Below, piece by piece: positions 1 to 9,239 of a DNA stretch of 64,000 nt; within the stretch, counting starts at the first letter, position 1, and each line of letters opens with the position of its first letter. The DNA lies in assembly GCA_037045045.1 (NCBI GenBank), contig JBAOHL010000007.1, positions 1 to 64,000 on the forward strand, in the 5' to 3' direction. The position numbers and the translations under genes are program-made. The stretch is from Phosphoribacter sp037045045 (GTDB lineage: Bacteria > Actinomycetota > Actinomycetes > Actinomycetales > Dermatophilaceae). Below the pieces are notes generated by a model that was not told where the DNA came from, made no database searches, and saw only the letters and a list, made by a program, of their open reading frames with translations.

Positions 1-858
1 GACGCCGTGCTGCGCTTCTTGCCGCACCGGGACCGCCGCCTCGTCGGCGCCTGGTGCTTCGTCGACGTGTACGGCCCGTGGGACCTGCGGGGACAGGTCG
101 GGATGACCGTCGCGCCGCACGCGCACATCGGCCTGCAGACGGTGTCCTGGCTGCTCGAGGGCCAGGTCCTGCATCGCGACAGCCTCGGCACGACCGCGAC
201 CGTCGAGCCGGGCCACGCGGCGGTGATGACGGCCGGGCGGGGTATCGCGCACTCGGAGAACTCCCCGCCGGAGCACCCCGACGGACTGCATGGCGCGCAA
301 CTGTGGATCGCTCTGCCCGAGGCCGACCGCAACGTCGAGCCGGCCTTCGAGCTCACGCCCTCGGTGCCGGTGCTGCTCGACGGGGGCAAGGCGACGGTCT
401 TCGTCGGGTCGCTGGCCCGCGTCGGCGCGCCGGGGCGGGGTTATACCCCGCTGCTGGGCGCCGAGGTGTCGCCTGACCCCGGCGAGGGCCATCTCGTGAT
501 CCCGCTCGACCCGGCATACGAGCATCTCGTGCTCCCCATGACCGGGACGGCCCGGCTCGACGGCGCCGAACTGACCCCGCGGCGGGCCGGGTACGTCGGC
601 CCCGGGCGCACGCACCTGCACCTGGACGTCACGCCGGATGCGCGGATGCTGCTACTCGGCGGCGAACCGTTCGGGGAGGCGATCGTCATGTGGTGGAACT
701 TCGTGGCCCGCACCCACGAGCAGATCGCCGAGGCGCGGGAGCAGTGGAACGGCGGCTCGTCGCGGTTCGGCGAGGTGGCGCACTACCCCGACGGGACCCG
801 CCTGGCCGCCCCGCCCCTCCCGAACGTGCGCCTCAGCCCGCGGGGTGCGACGCGGTAA
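1..858 (+). CDS. Pirin family protein (5' truncated by window edge)
   Basis: This is a cupin-fold protein of the pirin family. Members are iron-binding bicupins; some have quercetinase activity and others act as transcription cofactors. The conserved N-terminal cupin appears as LPHR, then VGAWCFVDVYGP, then PHAHIGLQTVSWLLEG, followed by the MTAGRGIAHSE stretch. The conserved C-terminal block GGEPFGEAIVMWWNFVARTHEQI is present. The reading frame is open to base 1, and pirins normally have residues before the R-x-LP motif, so the GTG at base 7 is probably internal and the true start lies outside. The 3' end overlaps the convergent membrane-protein gene by 26 bases. Confidence 0.85.
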   Translation, partial: DAVLRFLPHRDRRLVGAWCFVDVYGPWDLRGQVGMTVAPHAHIGLQTVSWLLEGQVLHRDSLGTTATVEPGHAAVMTAGRGIAHSENSPPEHPDGLHGAQLWIALPEADRNVEPAFELTPSVPVLLDGGKATVFVGSLARVGAPGRGYTPLLGAEVSPDPGEGHLVIPLDPAYEHLVLPMTGTARLDGAELTPRRAGYVGPGRTHLHLDVTPDARMLLLGGEPFGEAIVMWWNFVARTHEQIAEAREQWNGGSSRFGEVAHYPDGTRLAAPPLPNVRLSPRGATR

Positions 859-1852
859 CCATGGGTGGGTGGGTGGTGACGGTTTCTGCCGGAGCAGGTA
901 TGCCGCGCCGGCTCGGCAGGGCCAACAGGACGAGGCCGAAAACGACCCACGCGGCGAGCACGAGCAGCGGCTGAGCCGCGCCGTGGCCGTCGAAGAACGC
1001 GACCGCGCGCAACGCCGTGTTCGTCGCGCCCGCCGGCAGCCACTGGCCGACCGCGCCCCACCCGCTGGGCAGCAGTTCGGGCGCGCTGCCCGCGCCGGAC
1101 AGGGCATTGCCCAGCAGCATCATGACGACGGCCCCGAGGCCAAGACCCTTGGTGCCGAAGACCGATTCGAGACCGAGCACGGCGAAGGCCACGGCGGCCA
1201 CCCCGCTGGCCAGGACGGCGGCGTTGGCCCAGAGGTTGCCGGACAGCGAACCCAGCCACGACTGCAGAAGCGCGGTGAGCACGAAGCCGCCGACCACGGC
1301 ATACAGGGTGGCGGCGATGACCCGCCACCGGCGGCGACGGATGAGCAGGCTCGTCGCGGACGCGCAGGCCAGTCCGCCGAGGACGATCGGCAGCAGCCCG
1401 GCAGCCAGGCCGGCGCCGCGGGGGTCGTCCGCAGGCAGCGGGACGAGGTCGGTCACCGTGGCGGTGGTGCCCTGGGCGGCAGCCAGCTGGGCACCGGTCT
1501 GGCCGAGCAACTGGGCGACGACGGGGGATCGGGCCGAGGCGGTGAGGACCTCGGCGCCGGAGGTCGACACGACGAGCGCCCCGTAGACCTCGTGCTGGCG
1601 CACCATCCGGGCGGCGTCGTCGCGGGTCGCCACGGAGGTGACGACGAAGGCGTCCGGGCGGGCCTGGGCCAGGGCGGCTCCCATCCGAGTGGTCGCCGCG
1701 GCGGGGCCGGCCACGGCGACGGGCAGGTCGTTCGGCGCGAGCCGTGCGGCGGGCCACGCGAAGAGGCTAAGCATGGCGCCGAGCGCCAACGTCAGGGCCA
1801 GGGCGATGCCCACGGCCAGTGGGGCGTCGCCAGGGCGGTGCGACGTGGACAT
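833..1852 (-). CDS. YhgE/Pip-like multi-pass membrane protein
   Basis: This 339-residue membrane protein has one N-terminal transmembrane helix (about residues 12-33), an extracytoplasmic domain of about 120 residues, and then five or six hydrophobic helices (about 150-320). That layout resembles YhgE/Pip and ABC-2-type export membrane proteins. No ATPase partner is adjacent. The ATG is preceded by a GAGGAGA ribosome site. It is divergent from a TetR regulator, and two similar dyads lie between them, so it is probably the regulated target. The substrate is unknown. The TetR/YhgE pairing is common in actinobacteria, but the assignment here rests on topology rather than a diagnostic motif. Confidence 0.6.
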   Translation of the reverse strand: MSTSHRPGDAPLAVGIALALTLALGAMLSLFAWPAARLAPNDLPVAVAGPAAATTRMGAALAQARPDAFVVTSVATRDDAARMVRQHEVYGALVVSTSGAEVLTASARSPVVAQLLGQTGAQLAAAQGTTATVTDLVPLPADDPRGAGLAAGLLPIVLGGLACASATSLLIRRRRWRVIAATLYAVVGGFVLTALLQSWLGSLSGNLWANAAVLASGVAAVAFAVLGLESVFGTKGLGLGAVVMMLLGNALSGAGSAPELLPSGWGAVGQWLPAGATNTALRAVAFFDGHGAAQPLLVLAAWVVFGLVLLALPSRRGIPAPAETVTTHPPMVTASHPAG

Positions 1853-1869
1853 GACGTTCTCCTCGTGTT

Positions 1870-1944
1870 AAAACGAACGTTCATTCTCTGGCGGTTCCAG
1901 CATGCGCGCGCGGAGCAGGCTTGTCAAATCGAATGTTCGTTTTG
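1870..1944. promoter_or_regulatory. Divergent promoter region with paired TetR-type operators
   Basis: Two related dyads lie between the divergent membrane-protein and TetR genes. One is AACGAACGTTCATT at about 1872-1885 and the other is TCGAATGTTCGTTT at about 1929-1942. Both centre on a GAA-N-GTTC(G) palindrome, and the region is clearly more AT-rich than its surroundings. The arrangement fits autoregulation by the TetR protein with control of both promoters. This is inferred from position and symmetry. Confidence 0.6.
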
Positions 1945-1975
1945 TTTGATGGAGGTTCGGCGCTACCCTGTCGCC

Positions 1976-2581
1976 GTGCCCCGGATCACCGCCGAGCGTC
2001 GGGCCCAACGGCGTGAACAGATCGTCGAGGCCGCGATCCGCAGCGTCATGCGGTCGGGCTTCCAGGGCATGACCATGGCCCAGGTCATCGAGGAGTCGGG
2101 CCTGTCGGCGGGGGCGGTCTACGGATACTTCGCGAGCAAGGACGACCTGCTCGTCGCGGTCGCCGACGCCCGGATCGGGGACATGGACGCGATTCTGCGC
2201 TACGTGCTCGACGCGCCCGAGCCGGTGCATCCCGCCTTCGCGATCCAGATGCTCGTCGACCAGTTGGCCGACCTGTCCAGGCACCCCGACGGCGACCTCA
2301 CCGTCGTCGTCGTCCAGATCTGGGGTCAGGCCGTGCTCGGCGGCGAGGTCCACGCCATTCTCGCCCCGAGAATCCAGGGGGTCCTCACGACACTGACCCA
2401 CCTCGTGCGGCGTTGGCGCGATGCCGGGCGCCTGCCCGCCGACGCCGACCCCCATGCGATGGCCCGGGTCCTGTTGTCGATGCTGCCCGGTTACCTACTG
2501 CAGCGCCTCGTCGTCGGGGACATCGCCCCGAACGACTACGCCCAAGGGCTGCGCGACCTCATGGCCGGAGGCAGCGAGTGA
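1976..2581 (+). CDS. TetR/AcrR family transcriptional regulator
   Basis: This 201-residue repressor has the standard N-terminal TetR helix-turn-helix. The segments REQIVEAAIRSVMRSGFQGMT and GLSAGAVYGYFASKDDLL occupy roughly residues 13-65, with the YGYFASK recognition-helix signature. The rest is a variable all-helical ligand domain. The GTG start is chosen because the TetR domain begins about ten residues later; the open frame extends far upstream but antisense to another gene. It is divergent from the YhgE-like gene with matching operators between, so it probably represses that gene and itself. The ligand is not predictable. Confidence 0.9.
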   Translation: MPRITAERRAQRREQIVEAAIRSVMRSGFQGMTMAQVIEESGLSAGAVYGYFASKDDLLVAVADARIGDMDAILRYVLDAPEPVHPAFAIQMLVDQLADLSRHPDGDLTVVVVQIWGQAVLGGEVHAILAPRIQGVLTTLTHLVRRWRDAGRLPADADPHAMARVLLSMLPGYLLQRLVVGDIAPNDYAQGLRDLMAGGSE

Positions 2582-2623
2582 CCAGTCCCTGACCGTCCCG
2601 AGCACCGACGCGCGACGGACCGA

Positions 2624-3184
2624 CTAGACCGACGGCCCTTCGCCGGCAGAATCGGGCGCCTCGACGGCCTCGCGCAGAGCCTCGAACATCCGGCCGGCGG
2701 CCCCGAGCACCTGAGCGTCGGGGCGGACTACGCCGTCCTCGATATGGGTCCGTAGGAACAGCGACACGCCCTCGACCTGACGCGCTTTGACCCGCCGCAG
2801 CACCACCCCGAGGGCCTCCATGGCCCCGGCTGCGCCCCGATGGCCGTACCCGACGAGCGCGACCGGCAGATCGTGCCACTCGGCATACAGGTAGTCGATG
2901 GCGTTCTTCAGCGGCGCGTTGAAGCTGCCGTTGTACTCGGGCATGACGACGACCATGGCGTCGGCGGCATCGACGAGAGCCTTCCAGCGCAGGGTGTGTG
3001 CCTTGGTGTGCACCCCCGACGAGGGCATCTGCGGTTCGTCGAGGAACGGCAGGGCGAGCTCGGCGAGATCGATGACCTCGACGGCGAAGACGTCGCCGGG
3101 CACTGAGTTGCGCACCCAGTCGGCGATCGTCGGCCCGAGACGCACCGGGCGGGTGCTCGCCACGACGATGCGCAATTCGATCAC
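2624..3184 (-). CDS. NADPH-dependent FMN reductase family protein
   Basis: This 186-residue flavodoxin-fold reductase resembles the azoreductase/chromate-reductase (SsuE/ArsH/YieF) group, which pass electrons from NAD(P)H through FMN to quinones, azo dyes or metals. The FMN phosphate loop STRPVRLGPTIADWV lies near residues 10-24. The PEYNGSFNAPLKNAIDYL segment, which contacts the isoalloxazine ring, lies near 83-100. Length is normal for the family. The GTG start follows a GAGGTG stretch. It is a lone gene beside TetR; the natural substrate cannot be told from sequence. Confidence 0.88.
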   Translation of the reverse strand: MIELRIVVASTRPVRLGPTIADWVRNSVPGDVFAVEVIDLAELALPFLDEPQMPSSGVHTKAHTLRWKALVDAADAMVVVMPEYNGSFNAPLKNAIDYLYAEWHDLPVALVGYGHRGAAGAMEALGVVLRRVKARQVEGVSLFLRTHIEDGVVRPDAQVLGAAGRMFEALREAVEAPDSAGEGPSV

Positions 3185-3293
3185 GGGAGCACCTCGTTCG
3201 TCCGTCGATCAGGGGCTGGCCTCCGAGGGCGTCGGACATCGGTCGCGCCGTCGTCCGGATCCGGGCAGGCCGGTCCGGGGTAGGTCGCCAGGC

Positions 3294-5268
3294 TCAGTCC
3301 TCGGCTCCCTTGGTCATCCCGGACTTGATGAGGTCCATGACCGAGGAGTCGGCCAACGTCGTCGCGTCGCCGACCTCGCGCCCCTCGGCGACATCGCGCA
3401 GCAGTCGCCGCATGATCTTGCCGGACCGGGTCTTGGGCAGCTCGTTGACGACCATGATCGACTTCGGCTTGGCGATCGGGCCGATCTGGACCGCCACGTG
3501 GTCGCGCAGGGCCGAGACGATCCGGTCGCTCGACATGGCCTCGCCGCCCTCGCCTTGGCGCAGGATGACGAACGCCACGACGGCCTGACCGGTCATCTCG
3601 TCGCTCGCGCCGACGACCGCCGCCTCGGCGACGAGCGGGTGCGACACCAGGGCCGACTCGATCTCGGTCGTGGAGAGTCGGTGGCCCGAGACGTTCATGA
3701 CGTCATCGACCCGCCCGAGCAGCCAGATGTTGCCCTCGAGGTCCTTCTTGGCCCCGTCGCCGGCGAAGTAGAAGCCCTCGAAGCGCGACCAGTAGGTCTC
3801 GACGTAGCGCTGCGGGTCGCCCCACAGGCCGCGCAGCATCGACGGCCACGGCTTGGTGAGCACGAGGTAGCCGCCGGCACCGTCGGGCACCGGCTCGCCC
3901 TGGTCGTCGACGACCTCCGCGCCGATGCCGGGGATCGCCCGCTGGGCGCTGCCGGGCTTGAGGGCGGTGACGCCCGGCAACGGGCTGATCATGATGGCCC
4001 CCGTCTCGGTCTGCCACCACGTGTCGACAATCGGAGCAGCGCCCGCCGCCGATGTGCTCGCGGTACCACATCCACGCCTCGGGGTTGATCGGCTCGCCGA
4101 CCGACCCGAGCACCCGGATGGAGGACAGGTCGTACTTCGCGGGGATGTCGTCGCCCCACTTCATGAACGTGCGGATCGCCGTCGGCGCGGTGTAGAGGAC
4201 CGACACCTTGTTCTGCTCGACGATCTCCCAGAACCGGCCCTGGTGCGGGGTGTCCGGGGTGCCCTCGTAGAGCACCTGGGTCGCGCCGTTGGTCAGCGGC
4301 CCGTAGACGATGTACGAGTGCCCGGTGACCCAGCCGATGTCGGCGGTGCACCAGTACACGTCGGTGTCGGGGTGCACGTCGTGCACGACCGAGTTCGTGT
4401 ATGCCGCCTGGGTGAGGTACCCCCCGGTGGTGTGCAGGATGCCCTTGGGCTTACCGGTCGTGCCCGAGGTGTAGAGGATGAACAGCGGGTGCTCGGCGGG
4501 CATCCCCTCGGCGACGTGCTGGTCGGAGGCGGCGTCGACGACCTCGTGCCACCACAGGTCGCGGCCCTTCGTCCACGCGGTGTCCTGGCCGGTGCGTCGC
4601 ACGACGAGGACCTTCTCGACCGACGTCGCGCCGACGTCGAGCGCCGCGTCGACGGCGGGCTTGAGCGCCGAGGGCGTGCCGCGCCGGTAGCCCCCGTCCG
4701 CGGTGATGACGACCCGAGCCTTGGCGTCCTCGATCCGGCTGTGCAGCGCCTCGGCGGAGAAGCCGCCGAAGACGACGGAGTGGGGCGCGCCGATGCGCGC
4801 GCAGGCGAGCATCGCGACGACCGCCTCGGGGATCATCGGCAGGTAGATCGCGACCGTGTCGCCCCGGCGCAGGCCGAGCCCGAGCAGCGCGTTCGCGGCC
4901 TGGCAGACCTCGCGGTGCAGCTGCGCGTACGTGACGTCGCGCTTCTCCTCGGTGGGTTCGCCGATCCAGTGCAGGGCGACCTTGTCGCCGCGGCCGGCCT
5001 CGACGTGCCGGTCCAGGCAGTTGTATGCCGCGTTGACCTCACCGTCGCCGAACCACCGGGCGAACGGGGCGTTGCTCCAGTCGAGGACCTCGGTGAACGG
5101 GGTGCTCCACGAGACATAGCGGCGGGCCTGCTCGCCCCAGAAGCCCTCGAAGTCGGCCTCGGCCGCGGCATACAGGTCGGCCGTGCCGTTGGCCTGGGCG
5201 GTGAAGGCCGGGTCCGGGGGGAAGCTGCGGTCCTCCTGGAGCAGGTTCGCGAGCGTTTCGTTAGACAC
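3294..5268 (-). pseudogene. acs: Acetyl-CoA synthetase, interrupted by a one-base frameshift
   Basis: This gene encodes AMP-forming acetate:CoA ligase, which makes acetyl-CoA from acetate, ATP and CoA. The N-terminal part runs from GTG at 5268 (preceded by AGGAGG) and contains the AMP-binding signature YTSGTTGKPKG. The frame breaks after YREHIGGGRC. The expected continuation, PIVDTWWQTETG, is found in the next frame and leads into an intact C-terminal part ending at 3294 with the catalytic lysine segment KTRSGKIMRR. One extra base near 4033-4037 explains the break; removing it restores about 657 residues, the family norm. It is either a true pseudogene or a sequencing error. Nearby acetate symporters make an intact gene plausible. 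Confidence 0.85.
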
Positions 5269-5436
5269 GGGTCCTCCTGCAGACGGGTGGGTACCTGCGC
5301 CCACTCTGTCGGGCTGTGACGCCGCCCACAAGTCCAGCGCGCACCCGCCGGCGTCGGGCGGAGGGATTCCGGCGACGAGCGGAGCGGTCGTGGTGACGCC
5401 CCGACGGGTTGGTCAGGGCGTCACCACGGGCCGGAC

Positions 5437-6972
5437 TCAGCTCACCGCGGCGAGGGCGTCGACGACCCCTTCCCCGACGTAGCTGTTGTTCGCGACCGGA
5501 CCGACGCAGACCGACCCGTTGGAGCGTCCGGGCGGGGCTGTCTGGGCCGGCGCACAGGCCAGGTCGTCGGCCTGGGCCAGCAGGGTGTCGATCATCTGTC
5601 CTGGCGTCCAGCTCGGGTGGACGGACTTCATCAGGGCCAACACCCCGGCCACGTGCGGCGAGGCCATCGAGGTGCCGCTCTTGAGGCCGTAACCGTTGCC
5701 CGCGACGACCGTGGAGAGGATGCGCGACCCGGGGGCGGCCACGTCGATCTTGCCCAATCCCCGGTTGGAGAAGTAGGACAGTTGGGCATCCATGGTCGTG
5801 CCGATCCGGGCGAGCGAGGACACCGTCACCACGCCGTCGAGCTCGGTGGGGATGTCCTGGCAGGACGCGTCGAGCTGACGGGCGATCGGCGTGCCGTCGT
5901 CCGGGCTGCCGAGGTCGACGGTCTTGTGGGCCAGGTCGACGCCGGAGTTGCCGGCGGCGGCGGCGTGGACGACGCCCATCGACGTGGCCCAGCTGACGGC
6001 CCGGCGGACCGATTCCTTCGCGGCGTACTGGTCGGGCTGGTCGTCGCAGTAGAACTCGAAGGGGTCGACGTAGTAGCTGTTGTTCGTCACGTCCATGTGC
6101 TTCTGGCCGGCCCAGACGAAGCCGCACACGGCGTACTCCGGGTAGATGAAGCCGTCGTCGTTGACGACCTTCACCGACGCGACGCGGACGTTCGGGGCGA
6201 CGCCGACGATCCCGATACCGTTGCGGGCCGCGGCGATCGTGCCGGCCACGTGGGTGCCGTGGTCGCTCGTGGTCGGGTACCACCCGCTCGCGGAGAGGTC
6301 CGGCCGGCCGGCGTCGGTGCAGTTGACCGACGACGCGACGTCGATGTTGGCGACGAGGTCGGGGTGGTCCGGGTCGATGCCGCTGTCGAGGATGCCGACG
6401 AGGACGTTGCGCGACCCGTCGGTGATCGCGTGGGCCTGGTCGGCCTTGATCATCGCCAGGTCCCACTGCTCGCTCTCGCGAGGGTCGCTCGCCGTGGCCG
6501 GCGCTTCCTCGGCGGGCAGGTCGCCGTTGGCCTTCTTCTTCGCGTCCTTGCGGTACCCGGAGGCGCCGCGGCCCCACGAGGCCCCGGCCTGCTCGGGCGT
6601 GCCTTCGGAGACGGTCACCGAGCGGGTGGCCCCGACCGATTCGACGGCGTTGCCCGAGGCGAGGACATCCTGGCGGAACGAGCCGTTCGTCGAGTGGGCC
6701 ACGACGACCCCGATCTGCGGCCAGGACTGGACGACGACGCCGCCGGCCTGCTGCACGGCCCGTTCCACGAGGCGGGTTTGGCCGGGATTGGCGATCCGGG
6801 CGTTGACCAGATAGCTCATGAGCATGCCGTCGGGGGTGGCGATCGGCGCGGGGGTCGAGGCGGTCAAGCCGGGCGCGGCGGAGGTGGCCCCAGCGGTGGG
6901 CAGGCCGATGGCCAGGGCCAGCGCCGTAGCGGCGCCAAGGACCAGGGTCCGGCGAGGTGAGCGAAGGATCAT
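5437..6972 (-). CDS. Secreted S8 (subtilisin-like) serine protease
   Basis: This 511-residue exported protease begins with a basic N-terminus and a hydrophobic signal segment (about residues 8-30) ending in small residues. A pro-region of about 130 residues follows. The catalytic triad is visible: Asp196 in GILDSGID, His238 in DHGTHVAG, and Ser in SGTSMASPHVAG near residue 445. The oxyanion Asn lies in AAAGNSG. Five or more cysteines in the mature part could form disulfides. There is no LPxTG or C-terminal anchor, so it is probably released. A GGGAG site precedes the ATG. The substrate is unknown. Confidence 0.92.
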   Translation of the reverse strand: MILRSPRRTLVLGAATALALAIGLPTAGATSAAPGLTASTPAPIATPDGMLMSYLVNARIANPGQTRLVERAVQQAGGVVVQSWPQIGVVVAHSTNGSFRQDVLASGNAVESVGATRSVTVSEGTPEQAGASWGRGASGYRKDAKKKANGDLPAEEAPATASDPRESEQWDLAMIKADQAHAITDGSRNVLVGILDSGIDPDHPDLVANIDVASSVNCTDAGRPDLSASGWYPTTSDHGTHVAGTIAAARNGIGIVGVAPNVRVASVKVVNDDGFIYPEYAVCGFVWAGQKHMDVTNNSYYVDPFEFYCDDQPDQYAAKESVRRAVSWATSMGVVHAAAAGNSGVDLAHKTVDLGSPDDGTPIARQLDASCQDIPTELDGVVTVSSLARIGTTMDAQLSYFSNRGLGKIDVAAPGSRILSTVVAGNGYGLKSGTSMASPHVAGVLALMKSVHPSWTPGQMIDTLLAQADDLACAPAQTAPPGRSNGSVCVGPVANNSYVGEGVVDALAAVS

Positions 6973-7219
6973 GCGGTGACTCCCGTGGTCTCGGGTGGTG
7001 TGCCGCCGGGTCGGTCGGCGGCCACATCTTCGTCCTGGCCCGGGTCGGGCGGGGGTTTCGTGGCGCTCGTTATCGGATTGTGACCGACGGTGCCGGGCGC
7101 ATCGGGGTCCTCGCGCCCCGCCGCCGATCGGGAACAGCGGCGGATGTCCGGGCGTTGTGTCGGGTGCTCCGGACGCCCGTCCGAAGCGCTACCCGCTCCA
7201 TCTGGGGGACCGAAAGACC

Positions 7220-7552
7220 ATGACCATTACCGACATGCTGCGCGAGAAGGCCGAGCAGCTGCAGGTCGAGCGCCGGCTCGAGCAGCTCGGCGCCGCCACC
7301 ACCAAGGTCGTCGACGAGGCCAAGAGCCGCCTCGGCACCGTGGCCCACGACAACCAGGCCAAGGTCGAGGCCATCCTCGACAAGGCGGGCGCGAGCATCG
7401 ACGAGCGCACCGGCGGCAAGTACGGCGAGACCGTCGCCAAGGTCAAGTCCCAGCTCAGCCACGTCGTCGACACGGTTGCCCAGCAGCGGCCCGCCGCGCC
7501 GGATTCCGGTTCCTCCAGCGAGCCCACGGACGCTCCGCGCGGTACCCCCTGA
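7220..7552 (+). CDS. MT0933-like antitoxin family protein
   Basis: This 110-residue, charged, probably helical protein carries the AILDKAGASIDERTGGKYGETV signature of the MT0933-like antitoxin family (PF14013) near residues 52-75. Members in Mycobacterium were classed as antitoxins, but many homologues stand alone. No toxin gene is adjacent here. The extended open frame upstream has no RBS; the ATG at 7220 is followed at once by the conserved-looking protein. The tail is Pro/Ser-rich. It ends at a strong bidirectional terminator shared with trpS. Confidence 0.7.
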   Translation: MTITDMLREKAEQLQVERRLEQLGAATTKVVDEAKSRLGTVAHDNQAKVEAILDKAGASIDERTGGKYGETVAKVKSQLSHVVDTVAQQRPAAPDSGSSSEPTDAPRGTP

Positions 7553-7564
7553 CCGCAGGAGCCA

Positions 7565-7600
7565 CAGACGGGGGTATGCCGCAGGGCATGCCCCCGTCTG
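7565..7600. terminator. Bidirectional terminator between the antitoxin-like gene and trpS
   Basis: A perfect 10-bp stem (CAGACGGGGG pairing with CCCCCGTCTG) encloses a GC-rich loop containing further pairing. It sits between two convergent genes. There is no long T-run, as is usual in high-GC actinobacteria. The loop also contains one copy of the dispersed GTATGCCG octamer. Confidence 0.75.
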
Positions 7601-7615
7601 CTTGCCTCGATCCGG

Positions 7616-8659
7616 TTAGGTGGCCGGAGCGAGCAGGCCCACCCGGTCGAACACCCGCTGGATCGTCGCGGTGGCGATCGGCGCGGCGCGTTCGGCGCCC
7701 TGGGCCAGCACCCGGTCGAGTTCGGCGGGGTCGGCCAGCAACCGAGCCAGGCGCTCCTGGTAGGGCCGGAGGGACTCGACGACGACCTCGGCGACCTGTG
7801 CCTTGAGATCGCCGTAGCCGCGGCCGGCATACCCCTGTTCGAGGGCGCCGACCGGCGTCCCGGTGAGGGCCGACTCGATGACGAGCAGGTTGGACACCCC
7901 CGGCTTGTCCACCGGGTCGTAGCGGATCTCGCGGTCGGCGTCGGTCACTGCCGACTTGATCTTCTTGACGATCCGGGCCGGGTCGTCGGACAGCAGCACG
8001 AGCCCCGGCTCGGTCGAGGTCGTGCCGGACATCTTCGACGTGGGATCGGTGAGGTCCATGATCTTCGCGGTCTCCTTGAGGATGTGCGCCTCCGGGACGA
8101 CGAGCGTCTCGCCGTAGCGCTGATTGAACCGCTGGGCCAGGTCGCGGGTGATCTCCAGGTGCTGGCGCTGGTCCTCGCCGACGGGCACTCTGTCCGCGTC
8201 GTACATGAGGATGTCGGCGGCCATGAGCATCGGGTAGGTGAGCAGCCCGACGTTGGCGTTTTGGCCCTTGGCCGTCTTGTCCTTGAACTGGGTCATCCGA
8301 CTGGCCTCGCCGGTCGAGGTCAGGCAGTTCATCACCCACCCGAGCTGGGGGTGTTGGGGCACGTGGCTCTGGCAGAAGACCGCCGAGCGGGCCGGGTCGA
8401 CCCCGCCGGCGACGAACTGCGCCGCGGTGAGCCGGGTGCGCCGCCGCAGCAGCGCCGGATCGGTCGGCACGGTGAGCGCATGCAGGTCGGCGACGAAGTA
8501 GAACGTGTCGAACCGCTCCTGCAGGTCGACCCAGTTGACCAGGGCGCCGAGGTAGTTGCCCAGGTGCAGCGAGTCGGTCGTCGGCTGCATGCCGGACAGA
8601 CTGCGTGGGCGGGGCCGCGGCGGTATGCCGTGCGGCGGGGTGGTCGGTGCCGTGGTCAT
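7616..8659 (-). CDS. trpS: Tryptophanyl-tRNA synthetase
   Basis: This class I synthetase of 347 residues charges tRNA-Trp. The Rossmann HIGH motif is seen as LHLGNYLGAL near residue 31, preceded by the typical SGMQPTTDS. The KMSKS loop is SKMSGT near residue 207. Length is standard. The ATG is preceded by GAAGG. Upstream lies a possible short leader ORF with a Trp codon and two hairpins, described separately. It is convergent with the antitoxin-like gene. Confidence 0.96.
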   Translation of the reverse strand: MTTAPTTPPHGIPPRPRPRSLSGMQPTTDSLHLGNYLGALVNWVDLQERFDTFYFVADLHALTVPTDPALLRRRTRLTAAQFVAGGVDPARSAVFCQSHVPQHPQLGWVMNCLTSTGEASRMTQFKDKTAKGQNANVGLLTYPMLMAADILMYDADRVPVGEDQRQHLEITRDLAQRFNQRYGETLVVPEAHILKETAKIMDLTDPTSKMSGTTSTEPGLVLLSDDPARIVKKIKSAVTDADREIRYDPVDKPGVSNLLVIESALTGTPVGALEQGYAGRGYGDLKAQVAEVVVESLRPYQERLARLLADPAELDRVLAQGAERAAPIATATIQRVFDRVGLLAPAT

Positions 8660-8707
8660 CGTCGTGCCTTCGGTCTCGGGCCTGCGGGGGTCCTGCGTCG
8701 GACATGA

Positions 8708-8816
8708 CGACGCCGCCCGCAGGCGGCGTCGGAGTCGGGATGGTCGCTTCGGAGGGCCGCCCTCAGGACGGGCGCCAGCAGTGGCGCGGACGGGCCTGGA
8801 CCATGCCGGGAGGATA
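8708..8816 (-). promoter_or_regulatory. Candidate trpS leader peptide and attenuator
   Basis: On the minus strand a TATCCT -10-like box (8816-8811) is followed six bases later by an ATG (8804). It opens a 13-codon ORF, MVQARPRHCWRPS, ending at 8763. The ORF contains one Trp codon, and a GCGCCA/TGGCGC hairpin covers that codon. About 35 bases further on is a strong hairpin, GACGCCGCC pairing with GGCGGCGTC (8709-8730), then 50 bases to the trpS start. The geometry suits ribosome-mediated attenuation from a leaderless leader ORF. Such control is described for an auxiliary trpS in Streptomyces. A single Trp codon is weaker than usual, so this is tentative. Confidence 0.35.
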
Positions 8817-8915
8817 GCAGCGGGGCTAGCCGGACCGGCATACGGGAACGGCGGGCGTGCGGCGGTGCGGGCGAGCCCACGGCGTGCGTGAGCGCCTCGG
8901 GATGGGTCTGGGAAG

Positions 8916-9230
8916 CTAAGGTGCGCTGATCGTCGCGAGCGGCCAGCCCCCGCGGGCCAGATGCGCCGAGACCCGGCTGGTGGCCTCGTCGTCGGCGTCC
9001 TCGTGGATCCGGGTGCGGATGAGTTCGCGGATGTCGTCCTCGGTGACCGGGCTCGTCGGGGAGCTGGCCGCGGCGAGTTCGGCGGCGAGGGCTTGCACCT
9101 CGGTGTCGGTGAGCTGGCGGTGCAGAATGCCCAGGAGGGCGACGTAGTCGTGACCGGGCACCCCGCTGGGGTAGCCGCTGCGCAGCCAGGTCAGCAGTCG
9201 CTGAGGCAGCGCGAGGACGTTCTGGGACAT
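8916..9230 (-). CDS. DUF3349 family protein
   Basis: This small (104-residue) protein is characteristic of actinobacteria. The RLLTWLRSGYPSGVPGHDYVALLGIL segment near residues 11-36 matches the DUF3349 pattern, followed by a helical region with TEDDIRELIRTRI. Function is not established; family structures are small helical bundles. The ATG at 9230 is preferred over an upstream GTG because GGCGG lies at a workable distance. It immediately precedes the small membrane gene's stop region, but the two are not clearly an operon. Confidence 0.75.
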   Translation of the reverse strand: MSQNVLALPQRLLTWLRSGYPSGVPGHDYVALLGILHRQLTDTEVQALAAELAAASSPTSPVTEDDIRELIRTRIHEDADDEATSRVSAHLARGGWPLATISAP

Positions 9231-9239
9231 GCCCACCGC

